A DNA stretch of 64,000 nucleotides from Flexistipes sp. (GTDB lineage: Bacteria > Chrysiogenota > Deferribacteres > Deferribacterales > Flexistipitaceae). Numbering within the stretch: position 1 is the first letter of the stretch; each line of letters begins with the position of its first letter. Positions 60,774 to 64,000 of this stretch are shown here, one piece after another. The DNA lies in contig NZ_JAXKVW010000013.1 of assembly GCF_036172515.1 (NCBI RefSeq), positions 1 to 64,000 on the forward strand, read 5' to 3'. Below the pieces are notes generated by a model, which ran no database searches, had not been told where the DNA came from, and saw only the letters and a program-made list of their open reading frames with translations. The translations under genes were made by a program, and so were the position numbers.

Positions 60774-62619
60774 CCCCCTTTAAATACCGTTTGTTATCTT
60801 TATTAGTAAATAAACCCGTTTTGTCAAGCTGTTCGATTAAAGGGATAAGGATTTTCCGCGGTGCCTCAATGATTGTTTTTGCTTTCTTCAGATCGATGTA
60901 CTGCTCTTTCTTTGCGGTTTTTACAGCAAGCTGAATAAAATCATCAAAAATATCCGTTCTGATGAAATTTTTTTCATCCAGCTTTTTGACTTTTCCTTTG
61001 TTAGCCAGTATGGTGAGTGCATTTGCCGCCGCTTTTTCGGGAATATTTAAGAAGCTTGATAAATTTGCGGCATTGCTGAGGGATACGTCCTGAGACATTT
61101 TTTCATAGATTTCATCAGCAAGTTTTTCGTGTTCCGACTTTCTCTTTTTAAAAATTTTTTCGTTTTCGTATGTATAACCGTTTTTTTCAGCCAGGCGTAT
61201 GAGATTTTCCCTGAATATCTTCCAGATATTTTCACTGTTTTTAAAATATTTGTGATAGCCGCTCAGCGATACTGTTTTGCCGGAATATATCTCCTCTTTT
61301 GCCATATCTGTTATTTTTGAAAAGTATTTTCCGGGTGTCACTGTTCTGCCGGCTGAAATAAAATATTTTTTTATAAGATGTTTTATCTCGTCGCTTTTTT
61401 TATCCGTAAACTGTATCAGAGTCGGGATATCGAATGTCCCTTCAATGTTGGTTTCCAGTACTTTGAAAGCTTCTTCAGTTTTCCCGTTTTCCATACAGCT
61501 GAGGAAAGTGACCAGGTTATTTTTAGCCAGACCGAAATTGGTTATGGACAAAACCCTTCCGCCTGCAACGGTAATCTGAGGGCTTAGACTCCGTAGAAAG
61601 AATGCTTCACCGAATAGAGGAGTATAAGGTTTATCAGGGACAATTTTACATAGTGCACTTTCGCCGGCATTTAATGATTTTTTTCCCAGCAGTATAATTT
61701 TGGCTTCTCCCGCATAGGTGCCTATAAGAAATCTGTATGATTTATTATGTTTTATAACATCTCTTTTTGATATACTGCTGAATGTCTTTAGCCTCGCATA
61801 AAAAGATGCCGCAGGTGAAAACACTTTCGGAGCCGCCGCTATATCTCCCCGGTGAACGTTGCCCTTATCCACTCCTGTAACGTTTAATGCCGCTCTGTCT
61901 CCTGCAGAAGCTGAAAGGGAATTTTTTGAATGTACCTGTATGTTTTTCACTTTTGTTTGAATCCCGGCAGGGAGTATTTCTATATCATCACCCGTTTTTA
62001 TCCGACCGGTTATGCAGCTGCCCGTTACAACAGTACCGGCGCCTTTTACAGAAAAGCTTCTGTCTATTCTCATAAGAAAATCATGGGATGTATATTTGCT
62101 GCTTATCAACCCGGAGCACTCATACAGTGTTTTTTTCAGATTATCGATGGAGTGCTGATCGTATATACTTACTGTTAGAAACCTTTTATAAGGGTAGGTA
62201 AATCGGTTAAAAAACTCCCTTGCTTCAGACAACCGTCTGTTTAGCAGGGCTTCACTCACTTTATCGGCTTTTGTCAGCACGACTATCAGTGTTTCAATAT
62301 TTAAGACAGAAAGGATATCAGCATGTTCAATGGTTTGAGGTTTTATACCTTCAGTTGCATCCACGGCAAATAAAATAATATCTATGCCGGTGGCGCCTGC
62401 TATCATGTTTCTGATGAGTTTTTCATGACCGGGAACGTCCACAAAAGAGATTGTTGTTTTATCAATTTCAAGAGCTGCAAATCCGAGATCCAGCGTAATG
62501 CCTCTTTCCTGTTCTTCTTTGAACCTGTCCGGATGAACTCCCGTTAACCGTTCAACCAGGGCTGATTTGCCGTGGTCTATATGTCCCGCTGTTCCTACAA
62601 TGACATTTTGACGGCCCAA
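60754..62619 (-). CDS. selB: Selenocysteine-specific elongation factor SelB
   Basis: 621 residues. G1 GTAGHIDHGKSALVERLTG, G2 GITLDLGF, G3 DVPGHEKLIRNMIAGA, G4 VLTKADK; domains 2-3 to ~340 with SVKGAGTVVTGSCITG; C-terminal winged helices (~380-621) that bind the SECIS. Delivers Sec-tRNA to UGA. The start is TTG at 62619 with GGAGG 6 bases upstream; it lies within selA's 3' end (25-base overlap). Confidence 0.95.
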   Translation of the reverse strand: MGRQNVIVGTAGHIDHGKSALVERLTGVHPDRFKEEQERGITLDLGFAALEIDKTTISFVDVPGHEKLIRNMIAGATGIDIILFAVDATEGIKPQTIEHADILSVLNIETLIVVLTKADKVSEALLNRRLSEAREFFNRFTYPYKRFLTVSIYDQHSIDNLKKTLYECSGLISSKYTSHDFLMRIDRSFSVKGAGTVVTGSCITGRIKTGDDIEILPAGIQTKVKNIQVHSKNSLSASAGDRAALNVTGVDKGNVHRGDIAAAPKVFSPAASFYARLKTFSSISKRDVIKHNKSYRFLIGTYAGEAKIILLGKKSLNAGESALCKIVPDKPYTPLFGEAFFLRSLSPQITVAGGRVLSITNFGLAKNNLVTFLSCMENGKTEEAFKVLETNIEGTFDIPTLIQFTDKKSDEIKHLIKKYFISAGRTVTPGKYFSKITDMAKEEIYSGKTVSLSGYHKYFKNSENIWKIFRENLIRLAEKNGYTYENEKIFKKRKSEHEKLADEIYEKMSQDVSLSNAANLSSFLNIPEKAAANALTILANKGKVKKLDEKNFIRTDIFDDFIQLAVKTAKKEQYIDLKKAKTIIEAPRKILIPLIEQLDKTGLFTNKDNKRYLKGDETAEF

Positions 62620-63971
62620 TCTATTCCTCCGGCTATATCCTCATATTCCTCTTTAGAAATTGTACGCAGATCTAATATGATCTTCTTATCGGCCGTTCGG
62701 CAGATAACGGGCGGGGAGAATTCCCTCAGATGTTTTTCAATTTCAGCTTCGCTTATGCTGCCTGTATTCAGCTGTACGGCATAGGAGTTTATTTCCTGCA
62801 TCGGACAGCTGCCACCGCCGGTGAATGAAGTGACCTGGACTACTTCCAGTCTCAAATCAGGGTTCAGATTGTTAATAATCCGTGCCAGATCATCGCCCCT
62901 TGATTTTAAAGAATCCAGACTTTCATTAAACATTTTTAGTGTTCTGATTTTTTCGTAATCCTCATTTATATATTCCTTTAAAGTATTTTGAAGGAGTGAA
63001 AGTGTAATTTTATCCACCCGCAGCATACGCATCAGCTGATTTCCTTTTAATTTGTCAATCAGATGTTTTTTGCCTGCGATGATACCTGCCTGAACGCCGC
63101 CTAAGAGCTTATCACCGCTGAAACTTACCAAATCGAAACCTTTATCGATAACATCTTTCACCGGAGGCTCATCGCAGAATTTGAGACCGAAATCGGATAT
63201 CAAACCGCTTCCCAAATCATAATAACTTATCAGATCATTTTTATCAGCCAGTTGACAGATTTGTTCACACGGGGGTTCTTCTGTAAATCCTTTTATTACA
63301 TAATTACTTTTGTGTACTTTCATAATAACCGATGTTTCGGGACTGACCGCATTTTCGTAATCGGTAATTTTTGTTTTGTTTGTAGTGCCTACTTCCTGCA
63401 GTTTTGCTCCGCTCTTTCTCATCACTTCGGGTATTCTGAAGCTGCCGCCTATTTCTACAAGCTCTCCCCTGGAGACGATGCATTCACGGTTTTCGGCAAA
63501 TGTATTCAGTATGAGGAAAACAGCAGCTGCATTATTGTTCAGTATAAGAGCATCTTCTGCCCCGGTAAGATATTTTAAATATTCAGAGAGGTGGTGATAT
63601 CTGTCCCCCCTGCTTCCTGCATCAATATCATACTCAAGATTGGAGTATCCGCATACAGTCTCCATGCTTTTTTTAAATAAATCGCCGGATAGAGGAGAGC
63701 GACCGAGATTTGTATGTATTACAATGCCTGTGGCATTTATCACATTTTTTATAGAGCCCTGCATAAAGTTTTCACAGGATGACATTATATTATTTATCAC
63801 CTTGTCCTTGTGGATAATATCGATTTTTCCCTCTGAAATTTTTTCCCGGAGATTTGAAAGGACTTTGTCAGCACAGTATTTAACGACACTTCTGTTATAG
63901 TTATGGCTGCTGAGCTGTTCCATGATTTCGTGCATCTGGGGAATTTGACTGTAAAGTTCCTGTTTAGACAA
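62595..63971 (-). CDS. selA: L-seryl-tRNA(Sec) selenium transferase SelA
   Basis: 458 residues. GIVIHTNLGRSPLSGDLFKKSMETVCGYSNLEYDIDAGSRGDRYHHL, NNNAAAVFLILNTFA, SYYDLGSGLISDFG, and the PLP lysine in LVSFSGDKLLGGVQAGII. Converts Ser-tRNA(Sec) to Sec-tRNA(Sec) with selenophosphate. Start taken as TTG at 63971 (AGGAGG 6 bases upstream, family-like N-terminus). First gene of the selA-selB-dprA-smg-topA-trmFO-xerC run. selC was not found in the window. Confidence 0.95.
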   Translation of the reverse strand: MSKQELYSQIPQMHEIMEQLSSHNYNRSVVKYCADKVLSNLREKISEGKIDIIHKDKVINNIMSSCENFMQGSIKNVINATGIVIHTNLGRSPLSGDLFKKSMETVCGYSNLEYDIDAGSRGDRYHHLSEYLKYLTGAEDALILNNNAAAVFLILNTFAENRECIVSRGELVEIGGSFRIPEVMRKSGAKLQEVGTTNKTKITDYENAVSPETSVIMKVHKSNYVIKGFTEEPPCEQICQLADKNDLISYYDLGSGLISDFGLKFCDEPPVKDVIDKGFDLVSFSGDKLLGGVQAGIIAGKKHLIDKLKGNQLMRMLRVDKITLSLLQNTLKEYINEDYEKIRTLKMFNESLDSLKSRGDDLARIINNLNPDLRLEVVQVTSFTGGGSCPMQEINSYAVQLNTGSISEAEIEKHLREFSPPVICRTADKKIILDLRTISKEEYEDIAGGIDWAVKMSL

Positions 63972-64000
63972 AAGATTCCTCCTGTGATGTCTCAATATAA

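Noticed and set aside
1-64000. selC (tRNA-Sec) and other tRNA genes
   Set aside because: I looked for T-loop GTTCGA-type signals and long tRNA-Sec features in the gaps and saw none; a covariance search would be decisive.

Overview
The window looks like chromosome from a low-GC, Gram-negative, anaerobic or microaerophilic bacterium. It carries lipid A/Kdo/heptose genes, TRAP transport, Fe-S oxidoreductases, arsenic methylation and a complete set of selenocysteine synthesis genes apart from the tRNA. The gene mix suggests Deferribacterota (Flexistipes/Deferribacter-like), but that is inference from gene content, not a database match. It opens in the 3' part of a 5S rRNA gene and ends within the upstream region of selA. 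No tRNA gene, prophage, CRISPR array or intact insertion sequence was recognised.

Layout. 0-8.7 kb: redox and housekeeping genes (C_GCAxxG_C_C protein, DUF362 ferredoxin, FmdB zinc ribbon, sirtuin, ComEA-like HhH protein, SDR, methyltransferase), an RsmB-like rRNA methyltransferase whose frame is broken at an A10 tract, and mnmA. 9-16 kb: proteostasis block of htpG, a LonB-type protease and hslVU, separated by low-complexity dispersed repeats. 16-26.6 kb: a STAS/STAS-HEAT signalling pair, DJ-1/PfpI, TauE, MsrAB, AMMECR1, a degenerate IorA/IorB-like pair, argD and argF. 26.6-31 kb: minus-strand envelope operon (DegT aminotransferase, DUF374 acyltransferase, waaA, lpxL-like, gmhB). 31-34.3 kb: MFS carrier, a multi-cluster Fe-S protein and a repeat-rich gap.

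34.2-42.1 kb is a coherent catabolic unit. A sigma-54 activator is followed by a sigma-54 promoter with repeated GATTCA-N4-TGAATC sites and the operon dctP-dctQ-dctM-thiolase-SCOT-3-hydroxybutyrate dehydrogenase. This would import a short acid, probably 3-hydroxybutyrate, and convert it to acetyl-CoA.

42.4-49.9 kb is the most unusual region: an arsenic 'selenodomain' cluster. It has a C_GCAxxG_C_C protein, a type 2 glycosyltransferase, a single 660-residue protein joining a radical-SAM ArsS to a full-length ArsM, a type 1 transferase, a MerA-like flavoprotein and a TVP38 membrane protein. A second, free-standing arsM with arsR and its operator lies beyond. It is the best candidate here for a poorly described pathway (an organoarsenical product).

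50-64 kb: cfa, an aminotransferase, yedF-selD (selD has an in-frame UGA at codon 13 with a SECIS-like hairpin), then the minus-strand cluster selA-selB-dprA-smg-topA-trmFO-xerC. SelA, SelB and a Sec-containing SelD together support functional UGA recoding.
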